Origin: an uncultured Lachnospiraceae bacterium
GTDB taxonomy: Bacteria > Bacillota > Clostridia > Lachnospirales > Lachnospiraceae
DNA length: 64,000 nt
Reading direction: 5' to 3'
NCBI GenBank assembly: GCA_902761665.1
Contig: CACWLA010000009.1
Location: 22,273 to 86,272 of the forward strand
The translations under genes and the position numbers were made by a program. Below are positions 25,647-33,651 of this stretch, piece by piece. Positions within the stretch are counted from its first letter, which is position 1. Each line of letters opens with the position of its first letter. The notes beneath the pieces were generated by a model that was not told the origin of the DNA, did no database searches, and saw nothing but the letters and a program-made list of their open reading frames with translations.

Positions 25647-26960
25647 TTATTCCAGCGGCAGGCGGATGGTGACGGTCGTGCCTTCGCCGGGGATGGAGCT
25701 GACCTCGAGGCTGCCTTTGCACATGTACTGCAGGCGTTCCCGGACGTTGCCCATGCCGATGTGGGTGCTTTCTCCGCTGGGGGCGGATCTTACGTCAAAG
25801 CCGGGACCGTTGTCGATGACGCTGACGACCGCGCTGTCCCCTTCCTTCCGGCTGCGGATCAGGATGCTCCGGTTCGGCTTGTCGCTCATCAGCACCCCGT
25901 GCTTGATGGCGTTTTCCACGATCGGCTGGAGGCTCAGCGGCGGCAGTTCGAAATCCATGAAATCGAGGTCGTATTCCACGGAAAAGCGTCCGTTGAAGCG
26001 GCCGACCAGAATGTCCGCGTAGGCCTTCGTGCAGTACAGCTCATCCGTGAAACTGACGGGCTCGGAGGCGGAGAGGGCGCCGATGTTCATCTTGAGATAG
26101 GTCATGAAATCGCGGATCAGGGTCCGGGCCTGCTCGGGATCCTTCTGGGTAAGCAGATAGGCCGTGTTCATCGTGTTGTAGATGAAGTGCGGCTGGATCT
26201 GCTCCGTCAGGATATTCATCTTAAGGTCGGAAAGTTCCTTTGTCTGCTGTTCGAGCTTTTCCTCCTGGTCCGAAATGATGAACATGTAGAGGAAGAGGCC
26301 GGTCAGGATCGAGGCAAAGACGACGATGTAGACCCCGTAGATGAACAGCTGGATGATCATGGCCGTGATCGGAAAGAGGATGAAGACCCAGAAGGCGAAG
26401 CGCTCCTTGCGGGAAAGGCGGCCGTGCTCGCGGCTGAGCAGAACGGCGTTCAGCAGCATGATCGCAGCGGGCATGAGATAGGCGAGCGGGTAGCCTGCAC
26501 TGCGGTGATAAACGTTGCTTTCGTCGATGACATAAAGAAATCCTGAGAACTGCGAGACCGTGACCAGGAGGACGTGGGCAAGGAACATGCCCGCGAAGCT
26601 GATCCGCAGGGCTTTTCTGTTTTTATCCGGATCCAGCAGGGACAGATAATAACGGGCGGCGATATAGGTCAGCAGGCAGGAGACCGTCATTTCCAGATAG
26701 TTGGCGACGATCAGAATGGCGCGCGAAGCCGCGCCGGGCAGGCCTCTGAAAAGCTGGCCGACCATGTTGGACATGGCAAAGACAAGCAGGGAAGCAAAGA
26801 AAAGGGTAAAATAACGGGAAACGCGCGGATTGCTGCGGAAGATCATCCGCACCTGGAAGATGCCGAGAAGGCAGAGGAAAATACCCGCCAGCGCGATGCT
26901 GAGGTTGATCAGGGAAAGATTGGCCTGCGAAATGCCGGTGAGGGCAGGATCGGTTCCCAC
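25647..26960 (-). CDS. Sensor histidine kinase with N-terminal 7-helix membrane domain
   Basis: This 437-residue protein has about seven hydrophobic helices in residues 1-235, a short coiled coil (EEKLEQQTKELSDLKMNIL), then a His_kinase domain with the phospho-acceptor H in IQPHFIYNTMN (about residue 257) and a HATPase domain: VENAIKHGV (N box), DNGPGFDV (G1) and GMGNVRERL (G2). HFxxN kinases of this class usually pair with LytTR or AraC-type regulators; here the partner is an XRE-receiver protein encoded 15 bases upstream in the same operon. Translation starts at GTG 26960 behind AAAGGAG. The signal is unknown. Confidence 0.9.
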   Translation of the reverse strand: MGTDPALTGISQANLSLINLSIALAGIFLCLLGIFQVRMIFRSNPRVSRYFTLFFASLLVFAMSNMVGQLFRGLPGAASRAILIVANYLEMTVSCLLTYIAARYYLSLLDPDKNRKALRISFAGMFLAHVLLVTVSQFSGFLYVIDESNVYHRSAGYPLAYLMPAAIMLLNAVLLSREHGRLSRKERFAFWVFILFPITAMIIQLFIYGVYIVVFASILTGLFLYMFIISDQEEKLEQQTKELSDLKMNILTEQIQPHFIYNTMNTAYLLTQKDPEQARTLIRDFMTYLKMNIGALSASEPVSFTDELYCTKAYADILVGRFNGRFSVEYDLDFMDFELPPLSLQPIVENAIKHGVLMSDKPNRSILIRSRKEGDSAVVSVIDNGPGFDVRSAPSGESTHIGMGNVRERLQYMCKGSLEVSSIPGEGTTVTIRLPLE

Positions 26961-26975
26961 GGTGGCTCCTTTCCC

Positions 26976-27566
26976 TTACGGCTGCAGTCCCGCGACCGGG
27001 AAGCGCAGATGGTTCATTTCGTGCAGAAAGTCGTCCGGCGACATGGGCTTGATGACATAGCCGCTCACGTGCAGGCTGAAGGCCTCCTTCATGAATTCGG
27101 GATGGCCGGTCAGGAAAATGATGTTGACGTCGGGACAGACCGCAGCAAGATCCCTGGCGAGATCGAGCCCGCTCTCCCGGAAAAGGTCGATGTCGAGGAA
27201 AGCCACGTCCACGCGTTTCTTTGCCGCAAAAGCAAGCGTGCTCCGGCTGTCCGGAAAGCCTCGGACCTCGCAGGTGGGGGCCAGTTCCTGCATCATGGGG
27301 ACGTTGACCTCCAGCGAGATCGGTTCGTCGTCCACCAGGATGACGACCGGTGTTTCCGGAGCGGGATGAAGCAGAACGTCGGGATCTACGCCGAAGCGCT
27401 TCGCCATTTTGACGATCAGGTCGTCATCCGGAAAACGGATACCTTTCTCCCAGCGGGAGATGGTCGCCTGATTAACGTACAGGAAATCAGCCAGATCCTT
27501 TTGAGACATCCGGCTTTCGATGCGCAGCTGGGTGATGCGTTCGCCCAAAGTTCCGGTGATCGCCAT
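26976..27566 (-). CDS. Response regulator with N-terminal XRE helix-turn-helix and C-terminal receiver
   Basis: This 196-residue protein has an XRE/Cro-type DNA-binding domain first (residues 5-62: LGERITQLRIESRMSQKDLADFL, then VNQATISRWEKGIRFP), followed by a receiver domain (residues 72-190) with the acid pair DDE, the phospho-acceptor aspartate in VAFLDIDLF (about residue 123), T in IIFLTGHPE and K in YVIKPMS. Most regulators have the receiver first, so the order is reversed. The start at 27566 follows AAAGGAGC. It is co-transcribed with the sensor kinase. It lies about 2 kb from the secretion operon and is a candidate regulator of it, but that is a guess. Confidence 0.88.
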   Translation of the reverse strand: MAITGTLGERITQLRIESRMSQKDLADFLYVNQATISRWEKGIRFPDDDLIVKMAKRFGVDPDVLLHPAPETPVVILVDDEPISLEVNVPMMQELAPTCEVRGFPDSRSTLAFAAKKRVDVAFLDIDLFRESGLDLARDLAAVCPDVNIIFLTGHPEFMKEAFSLHVSGYVIKPMSPDDFLHEMNHLRFPVAGLQP

Positions 27567-27729
27567 CTGAACAGCTCCTTTCCATAATAAGACAGCAAAT
27601 ATATTACCACTTTTTTTTGTGTAGGAAAAGCAAAAATCATAAAAAAGATACAGAGAAAATCCCGCAGGACGCAAGGAATGGCTTTATTGATCCGTCGGAA
27701 TGATGTATGATAAGACTGAAGGAGCCGTA

Positions 27730-29481
27730 ATGATGAAACACAGAGCAACAGCCTTAACGATCCTGATGATCCTTCTGCTTTTCCTCCTGCCGCTCAGGGC
27801 AGGGGCGGAGAGCGGTGCGGCTGCGTCTGCCTCCGGAGAGGAGAACACGGCAGAGGAAACGCATGCCTTTCCGGAAAACGGGATCCCGGTCCTAACGCTG
27901 ACGATCGATCCTGAGGAGTATCAGAAGGTCGTCAGCAGCTACCGCCATGAGTACCGGGCGGAAAACGGCAGCATCAGGCTCGACGTTCCGGACGGCTGGA
28001 CAAGCGAATACGGCGAAGCGGACGGAGAAACGCTCGGCAGGGAGCTCCCTCTTGCCTACATCCGCGGCCGCGGCAACTCGACCTGGCTGGAAGATAAGAA
28101 ACCGTACCGGTTCAGGCTTGCGGAGAGTGCGGACATTTTCGGGATGGGGGCAAACGAACATTGGGTGCTTCTTGCCAATGCCAAGGACGACAGCCTGCTG
28201 CGGAATCGGATTGCCGCCTGTGTCGGCGATGCACTCGGACTCGCCTTTACGCCGAAATTCGTTCCCGTGGACCTGGTCGTCAACGGTGAGTACCAGGGCA
28301 GTTATCTGCTTGGTGAACAGGTGCGGATCGGTGAGAACCGCATTGAGATCGACAAGATCAAGAAGAGCCAGACCGGGCTCCCGGAGATCAGCGGCGGGTA
28401 TCTTCTGGCCATGTCACCGTCCGAAAAAGATACGGATGCGGGCAAATTCACCCTGAAGAGCGGGATGTCCTTCCTGGTGGAAGAGCCGGAACTCGATGAA
28501 TACGGCGAGCCGCAGCAGGCGGCGCTGGAAGCGCAGAAGGATTACATCGTAAAGTACATGCAGTCGGTCGAGGATGCCGTCTTCGGCGAGGACTTCCGAA
28601 ACGCAGAGGGCGCGGCAGTCAGCGAACTGATGGATCTGGAATCCGCCGCGAAATACTGGTGGGTACAGTGCTTTGCCTATAACGACGACGGCTTTGATTC
28701 CACGAGCACATATTTGTACAAGGAAAGAGACGGGAAACTGTTCTGGGGGCCGCTTTGGGATTTTGACCGCTCATTCTGGATAAACGGGGGCGCAAATTTC
28801 CTGAATAACGCGAAGATGCCCTGGCTGGACCATCTGCGGGCAAACGATCCCGAATATCAGCAGATACTGAGGGCTGCCTGGGAGGAACTGCAGGATATCC
28901 TTGAGGAAGTGATCCGGGAAGGCGGCGTGCTGGACCGTTATCGGGAAGAGATCAGGCTCTCCTGGGAGCAAGATCATGAACTTTGGCAAGATCATGAACT
29001 TTGGCGGGGAGCGCCGCGGGATGACGGTGAACTGGACAGGACCGTTGAAAGCATCCGCGGAAACATCAGAGAAAGAAGAGAAGCGATTGGGGCGGTCATT
29101 GATACGGGACTCGCCAGGGTCTTTGCGGAGGTGACGTTTGTGGACGGTGAACAGGTCCTTGCCCGAAAAACCGTCTATGCCGGAGAAAGCCTGTCTGCCG
29201 GAGATTTCCCGGAGGCGGAGGAAAAGGAAGGTTTTGCATTTCTGGGATGGACTGACGGAAACGGACAGGAATTCGGCAGAGACAGCCGCGTCTTCTCGGA
29301 CATGACAGTCCTTGCCGCATACCGGGAAAAAGAAACGGCACCGGAAACGAAGCCGGCGCCGCAGGAGGCGGACGGTACGGACTCTGCCGGCTGGATCATC
29401 GCCGCGGGCGCAGTATCAGTACTCATTGCCGGAGCTGCAGCATCGGTCCTGCGCGGACGCAGGAAAATGGACAAATCGTAA
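27730..29481 (+). CDS. CotH-like protein kinase-fold surface protein
   Basis: This 583-residue protein has a signal peptide (residues 1-25, LLFLLPLRAGA), a CotH domain (about 45-380) with the family core IRGRGNSTWLEDKKPYRFRL and the metal-binding LWDFDRSFW, a Listeria-Bacteroides-type beta-grasp repeat (about 455-525: VYAGESLSAGDFPE ... GWTDGNGQEF), and a C-terminal membrane helix followed by RGRRK. CotH proteins are protein kinases of spore coats; secreted relatives occur in clostridia. Near residue 420 a QDHELW hexapeptide is present twice in tandem. The start at 27730 follows AAGGAG. It lies just before the secretion operon but has its own strand start. Confidence 0.88.
   Translation: MMKHRATALTILMILLLFLLPLRAGAESGAAASASGEENTAEETHAFPENGIPVLTLTIDPEEYQKVVSSYRHEYRAENGSIRLDVPDGWTSEYGEADGETLGRELPLAYIRGRGNSTWLEDKKPYRFRLAESADIFGMGANEHWVLLANAKDDSLLRNRIAACVGDALGLAFTPKFVPVDLVVNGEYQGSYLLGEQVRIGENRIEIDKIKKSQTGLPEISGGYLLAMSPSEKDTDAGKFTLKSGMSFLVEEPELDEYGEPQQAALEAQKDYIVKYMQSVEDAVFGEDFRNAEGAAVSELMDLESAAKYWWVQCFAYNDDGFDSTSTYLYKERDGKLFWGPLWDFDRSFWINGGANFLNNAKMPWLDHLRANDPEYQQILRAAWEELQDILEEVIREGGVLDRYREEIRLSWEQDHELWQDHELWRGAPRDDGELDRTVESIRGNIRERREAIGAVIDTGLARVFAEVTFVDGEQVLARKTVYAGESLSAGDFPEAEEKEGFAFLGWTDGNGQEFGRDSRVFSDMTVLAAYREKETAPETKPAPQEADGTDSAGWIIAAGAVSVLIAGAAASVLRGRRKMDKS
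28969..29004 (+). repeat. 18-bp perfect tandem duplication in the CotH-like gene
   Basis: The 18-base unit CAAGATCATGAACTTTGG occurs twice in a row at about 28969-29004. It adds six residues (QDHELW) in frame, so the reading frame is kept. Confidence 0.9.
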
Positions 29482-29515
29482 AAAAAACCGTAAAAATATA
29501 CAATAATGACTTTGC

Positions 29516-29575
29516 ATAACGGCATGATGCCGGTTTATTCCGGTGCTATGCCGTTATTATGCCGTTATTATGCCG
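29516..29575 (+). promoter_or_regulatory. ATGCCG-box operator of the secretion operon
   Basis: Three boxes at an 11-base period, ATGCCGTTATT (29548-29558), ATGCCGTTATT (29559-29569) and ATGCCG (29570-29575), lie upstream of the -35 element. An inverted copy, ATAACGGCAT, is at 29516-29525. One box per helical turn suggests a protein binding several times on one face of the DNA, as OmpR/PhoB-type regulators do. The last box starts 21 bases before the -35 element. The same layout recurs at 59233. Confidence 0.7.
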
Positions 29576-29590
29576 ATTGACGCAGAGGGC

Positions 29591-29619
29591 TTGAAAAACC
29601 GCGGCGTTTAGTCCATAAT
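29591..29619 (+). promoter_or_regulatory. Promoter of the secretion operon
   Basis: TTGAAA (29591-29596) and CATAAT (29614-29619) are 17 bases apart. Transcription would start near 29626. It is the only convincing promoter I see before the long plus-strand gene run that follows. Confidence 0.7.
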
Positions 29620-29698
29620 ATCATCATCCAAAGGGAGGTCTCCGGTCCCGCAGACGGAAAGCCTGAAGGGACGGAGATGAATAAAGGAGGAAAACGGA

Positions 29699-29974
29699 AT
29701 GTCAGAAGCAACTGTAAAACCCATTGTAGACCTTATCTACAGTATTCTGGGCCCTGTCCTTGCCATCGTCGGTGCGGCGGGAACCATCTACTGTGTGGTT
29801 CTGGGCGTCAAGTATGCGAAGGCAGAGGAACCGCAGGATCGTGAAAAAGCCAAATCCGCACTGAAGAATGCGATCATTGGTTTCATTCTGATCTTCGTGC
29901 TTATCTTCGCACTGCGTCAGTTCATGCCGATCATGAAGAACTGGCTGGCTCAGAACGCCGGTGTCCAGCTCTGA
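29699..29974 (+). CDS. VirB2/TrbC-like pilin (Mbov_0395-type)
   Basis: This 91-residue protein has two hydrophobic helices (about residues 10-38 and 57-78) joined by a short charged loop, YAKAEEPQDREKAKSALKNA. That layout, with GPVLAIVGAAGTIY in the first helix and IIGFILIF in the second, matches small pilin-like proteins of Gram-positive type IV secretion loci. It would form or nucleate the conduit. A very strong ribosome site (AAAGGAGG) and a likely attenuating hairpin after the gene suggest that it is made in excess over the proteins that follow. It is the first gene after the operon promoter. Confidence 0.8.
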   Translation: MSEATVKPIVDLIYSILGPVLAIVGAAGTIYCVVLGVKYAKAEEPQDREKAKSALKNAIIGFILIFVLIFALRQFMPIMKNWLAQNAGVQL

Positions 29975-30008
29975 TCAACAGAGTTCTGCGTACGAAAGAA
30001 ACTGTTTC

Positions 30009-30044
30009 AAGGGGACGCTGCCCGGTACCCGGGAACCCCTTTTT
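30009..30044 (+). terminator. Attenuator-like hairpin after the pilin gene
   Basis: AAGGGG (30009-30014) pairs with CCCCTT (30036-30041), with an inner CCCGG/CCGGG stem and five T. A second GC-rich hairpin follows (30053-30059 with 30076-30082). As the operon seems to continue, partial termination or RNA processing and protection of the pilin message is likely. Confidence 0.6.
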
Positions 30045-30164
30045 CCTGCTGTGGCGCGGGTCCTTTCCTGAAGGTCCGCGCCGCAGAAGGGCAGCCGAAG
30101 AATGCCCGGCACGCCGGACATGCGGGAAGTGCCGGTGAAGAATCGTATTTGACAAGGAGGAATC

Positions 30165-30629
30165 ATGGCAGATTCCGGAACTGAAAAAGAAATGACCTGC
30201 GGAGAATATCTGAGCAGCCAGCGCGACAGGCTCGCCGGGATCGGTGACCTGAGCACGCCCGGCGCAGCCCGGAAAGCGGAAGAATGTCTCGCCAATATCT
30301 ACGCAGTAAGCTATCAGATGAATTTTGAAAGAAGAGAGCCGCCCTCTCCGCACCGCGGCCCGGCCGAGCACGAAGCGCTTGACCGGGAACTTGTCGCGGA
30401 GCTTTCGGACGGCCTTAGACATAAAGCCCGCGCGTTCGATGGGATCACGGACGATCCCCGGCGCCTTGGTCAGGCGGTAAACTGTGCCGGCAAAGGCAAC
30501 GGCTTTTCGCTGATCGAGATGGTTAACACGGCTTTTCTTGCCGGGAGAACGCAGACAGGGCAGAAAAATGCGCCGGAGGCTCAGCCAAAGGCTGAAAAAC
30601 ACCCCGCCCCCGCAGGGCAGGTCCTGTAG
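30165..30629 (+). CDS. Small soluble protein with the cargo-type GNG domain, unknown
   Basis: I do not recognise this 154-residue protein. It has no signal peptide or membrane segment. Residues about 33-125 resemble the domain repeated in the large proteins at the other end of the locus: an AEECLANIYAVSYQ helix, a variable middle, and AGKGNGFSLIEMVN, close to AGNGLALIEML of the protein at 59364. The C-terminus is a short Q/A/P/K-rich tail. It follows the pilin attenuator and starts behind AAGGAGG. A role as adaptor, chaperone or small secreted protein would fit, but is not shown. Confidence 0.7.
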   Translation: MADSGTEKEMTCGEYLSSQRDRLAGIGDLSTPGAARKAEECLANIYAVSYQMNFERREPPSPHRGPAEHEALDRELVAELSDGLRHKARAFDGITDDPRRLGQAVNCAGKGNGFSLIEMVNTAFLAGRTQTGQKNAPEAQPKAEKHPAPAGQVL

Positions 30630-30644
30630 GGGAAAGGAGGATCA

Positions 30645-32516
30645 ATGAAGAAAATGAAGATGAGGAAACTTATTTCACTGCTGCTTCTGCTGGCGATGCT
30701 GGCCGGAGATTTTCTGATGCCCGCAGCCCGGAGCGTCCTCGCTTCCGACGGAGCCGTGGCGACGGCTGCGCCGCCTGCCGGAACTGACGAATCCCTGCCG
30801 GACGCGAGCGGCGAACCCGTTGTGGGACCCGAACAGGACTCAAGCATAGCGGTCCGCCAGCAGACGGTTTATTACTGGCACAAGGGTTTGCCGCCGCAGG
30901 ACGGAAATGAATACCGGGTGCTGATGTGCTGGGATGATAAATATTACATGCACGTCGACTCAAAGTTCCTGACCTTCATCAGCAGAAAAGGCGGATCCAA
31001 TTACTATCCCATCACAAGCAGCTATTCCGGCGCCGGCCTCTCCAACAGTGAATGGCACGGCAAAGCGGCAAACGGATGTCCGGAGGGGAAGTATCATATC
31101 GAGGTCGGTTATCCCACGAACGAGGCCGGCCTACTTTCCGATCTGGACTTTGATTACAATGTTCTTAAATCAACAGGTTCGGCTGTCAGCTTCACCATGC
31201 CGAATCTTCCGGTCATGAAGCGTCTTGCAAAGGAAAAACCGGACCCGCTCAGCGGATGGACTCAGGATATGCTGGCAGACCGCGTGCAGATCGGCGTCAT
31301 ACCGACGCAGGAAGACGTAGCGGGTTCGGACAGCACCATTTTTGCGGCCGATGAGATCAACTGGCTGGTGGGCTTCCGCACGATGGATTATACGGTCAAA
31401 AAAGGCAGTATTGTGGGGATCACATATGACAAGGACCAGAAGCGGGTGTTCAGCTGGTTCCTGTATCCCGTCAACTCCAAGACATATAACCGTTTTTCCG
31501 ATCTGATTTACGGCTCCTTCAAAAACATGAAAAACGGTTCAAGTCCTTCGGATTTCCTGAATAAGAACGAATCCGCAACGGTCTGGTATGTCAGTATTCA
31601 GGACTGGAGAACGGACGGGAAACCCGTATTTACGGAAAGAGGTTTCCGCGTGGAAACGGGGCGTGTCAGCGACAGCTTTGACGACGCCAGATATCTGAGG
31701 CAGCTGATAGGTACGGAAGCGAATATTGAACTCGGGCACAGCGGAGGGATCTTTGCCAGCTACGGAAACCGGGATCTCAGTACGTATTATAACGTGGGGG
31801 CGTGGCACAGTGCCGACTACGAGACCCGAAGCAAATTTGCTTTTGACATCTATTATGCCGAGCCGAACCTCATGTATTTCCTGAAATCGGATATCACGGT
31901 AGAAAACGGACAGACCCAGAATCTGGACGGCCCGCTGGTCATTGAGGAAGGAACGAAGATCATCGTGAAAAACGGCGGCGTGCTGAGCCTGACTGACTGG
32001 ATCGTCAATCAGGGCGAGATCCTGATCGAACCGGGCGGAACCATGATCCTGCAGCAGAATACGACGGCGAACGGCTATACGCGCAACTGCGCGGTGATCA
32101 GCAACAATATTAAGCAGACAGCGGCCGGCCGGGTCGCCTGCGACGGCAATATCATCATCATGCCGAACTGTACGCTGGCTGCCGGCGGCATTTACGGTTT
32201 TCAGTTCGGGGAAGGCGCCCAGGTCGCCAACTACGGCCAGATGGTAAGCGAAATCTGGGATATCTATACGGATTATACCGTAGAAGGGCGGAATCCCGAC
32301 AGCTACCTGTATATCGGCTATTCGATGAACGATACGGGCTTCGGACTGGTTCCGGAGGGGCACCACGACATATACGGACTTAAGTATCTGTCAACTTATC
32401 AGTCGAGTGTCTACAACACTCCGATAAATGCTCTTTACAACGGAACCAGACAAAGATTCAACCTTCAGACGGAAGTGCATACGATGCCTCTGCGCAGAGG
32501 CAGAGTCGCAAAATGA
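30645..32516 (+). CDS. Exported protein with beta-helix-like C-terminal region, T4SS-associated
   Basis: This 623-residue protein has a basic N-terminus and signal peptide (about residues 1-34, LISLLLLLAMLAGDFLMPAA) and no other membrane segment, so it is expected outside the cell. Residues 75-400 are aromatic-rich and not recognised. Residues about 410-540 have a regular strand pattern (GPLVIEEGTKIIVKNGGVL, NQGEILIEPGGTMIL, GNIIIMPNCTLAAGGIYGF) typical of right-handed beta-helix or lamin-like folds. It sits between the small GNG protein and a membrane-anchored exported protein, starts behind AAAGGAGG, and probably forms part of the outer assembly. Confidence 0.72.
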   Translation: MKKMKMRKLISLLLLLAMLAGDFLMPAARSVLASDGAVATAAPPAGTDESLPDASGEPVVGPEQDSSIAVRQQTVYYWHKGLPPQDGNEYRVLMCWDDKYYMHVDSKFLTFISRKGGSNYYPITSSYSGAGLSNSEWHGKAANGCPEGKYHIEVGYPTNEAGLLSDLDFDYNVLKSTGSAVSFTMPNLPVMKRLAKEKPDPLSGWTQDMLADRVQIGVIPTQEDVAGSDSTIFAADEINWLVGFRTMDYTVKKGSIVGITYDKDQKRVFSWFLYPVNSKTYNRFSDLIYGSFKNMKNGSSPSDFLNKNESATVWYVSIQDWRTDGKPVFTERGFRVETGRVSDSFDDARYLRQLIGTEANIELGHSGGIFASYGNRDLSTYYNVGAWHSADYETRSKFAFDIYYAEPNLMYFLKSDITVENGQTQNLDGPLVIEEGTKIIVKNGGVLSLTDWIVNQGEILIEPGGTMILQQNTTANGYTRNCAVISNNIKQTAAGRVACDGNIIIMPNCTLAAGGIYGFQFGEGAQVANYGQMVSEIWDIYTDYTVEGRNPDSYLYIGYSMNDTGFGLVPEGHHDIYGLKYLSTYQSSVYNTPINALYNGTRQRFNLQTEVHTMPLRRGRVAK

Positions 32517-32627
32517 TGCCTGACTTCATCCCAGTCTTCTGCAAGGGAGGCCGGCACGGCCTGAGACAGCAGCGAAAGAAAGCCGGAAGAGTACGGGACG
32601 AGAGTAAGAGGAAAGAGGATATGAGAG

Positions 32628-33617
32628 ATGAGAGATAGAAGAAGGATCATGACGGGGGCGGGAGCGGCCTTACTGCTGCTGGTTCTTGTGCTGTGCCTTC
32701 CGCTCAGAGCGGCTGCTTCCAATATCGATTACTCCGGCGAACTGGATCCGCAGACGAATGAACCGGTTGGGAAAGACGATCCGGAGACCGGACCGGCATC
32801 CGGAAGAGTAGAGCTTTCCTCAAGCATGTATTATGACTGGAAGACGCACGACTTCGTATTTCCGGTCAGCAATACCGTGAATGAGATCCATTGCAGCGCA
32901 GCGGACGGCATGATCGTGGATAAGACCGTAACGCTTTCAACCGGGGCTGACAGTTCCATCGTCGTCTACCGGAACGGCAGCGAATATACGGGGAACCTGT
33001 CAACGATCAAAGATACCGGTGATTATGTCGTCGTCTCGCAGCAGGCGGGCGACAAGGTACGGGTCATGTCCTTCACCATCGTCGGCAAGACCACGAATGC
33101 GATCTCCGTGTTCTCCCCGCCCGACGGCTTTTATCTGACTTCCGTGACCCGCGACGGCGAAGAGGTCTATTTTGACCGCTACAACGCAAGAATGGAACTG
33201 GAAGGCCAATACCACGTTGAATACGAATGCATAGCGACGGACATCGTCTACACGCTGGATACGGCCATCGACCGTACGCCGCCTGTGCTGACGTTCGAAG
33301 GACGGATCAACGAGGAATGGCAGGTACGCAGTGCGCTGAAGTTTTCCGGATTCGAGAAAGACGGCAGCATCGTTCTTACCCGCGCCGGCGTTCAGGTGGC
33401 GCCGGAGATCAACGCAGACGGGACCGGTGCGGTATATGACAGCGGCAACTACGTCATGCAGGTCTTCGATGCCGCCGGCAACATGTCGGAATACCGTTTC
33501 GTCATTCTGAGCTACTTCACCGTAAGCAGCCTGATCTTCATCGCACTTGCCATCGTGATCCTGGTCAGCGTCTGCGTATATATCCTGATCAAACGGAAAA
33601 ACCTGAGGATCGGATAA
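32628..33617 (+). CDS. Exported, C-terminally anchored Ig-like protein, T4SS-associated
   Basis: This 329-residue protein has a signal peptide (about residues 9-30), an extracytoplasmic part with beta-sandwich character (DRTPPVLTFEG and DSGNYVMQVFDAAGNMSEYRF are typical of bacterial Ig-like domains), and one membrane helix near the C-terminus (YFTVSSLIFIALAIVILVSV) followed by IKRKNLRIG. It would be held at the outer face of the membrane beside the channel. The start codon is the second of two nearby ATGs; a six-codon open frame begins seven bases before it. I know no named family for it. Confidence 0.72.
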   Translation: MRDRRRIMTGAGAALLLLVLVLCLPLRAAASNIDYSGELDPQTNEPVGKDDPETGPASGRVELSSSMYYDWKTHDFVFPVSNTVNEIHCSAADGMIVDKTVTLSTGADSSIVVYRNGSEYTGNLSTIKDTGDYVVVSQQAGDKVRVMSFTIVGKTTNAISVFSPPDGFYLTSVTRDGEEVYFDRYNARMELEGQYHVEYECIATDIVYTLDTAIDRTPPVLTFEGRINEEWQVRSALKFSGFEKDGSIVLTRAGVQVAPEINADGTGAVYDSGNYVMQVFDAAGNMSEYRFVILSYFTVSSLIFIALAIVILVSVCVYILIKRKNLRIG

Positions 33618-33651
33618 GATATGAAATCGTTACGAAAGGAGGGGAAGAACC

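Noticed and set aside
29516-29557. ATAACGGCAT/ATGCCGTTAT inverted repeat as the terminator of the CotH gene
   Set aside because: There is no T-run after the right arm, and the right arm is the first of several direct boxes at an 11-base period that fit an operator better.
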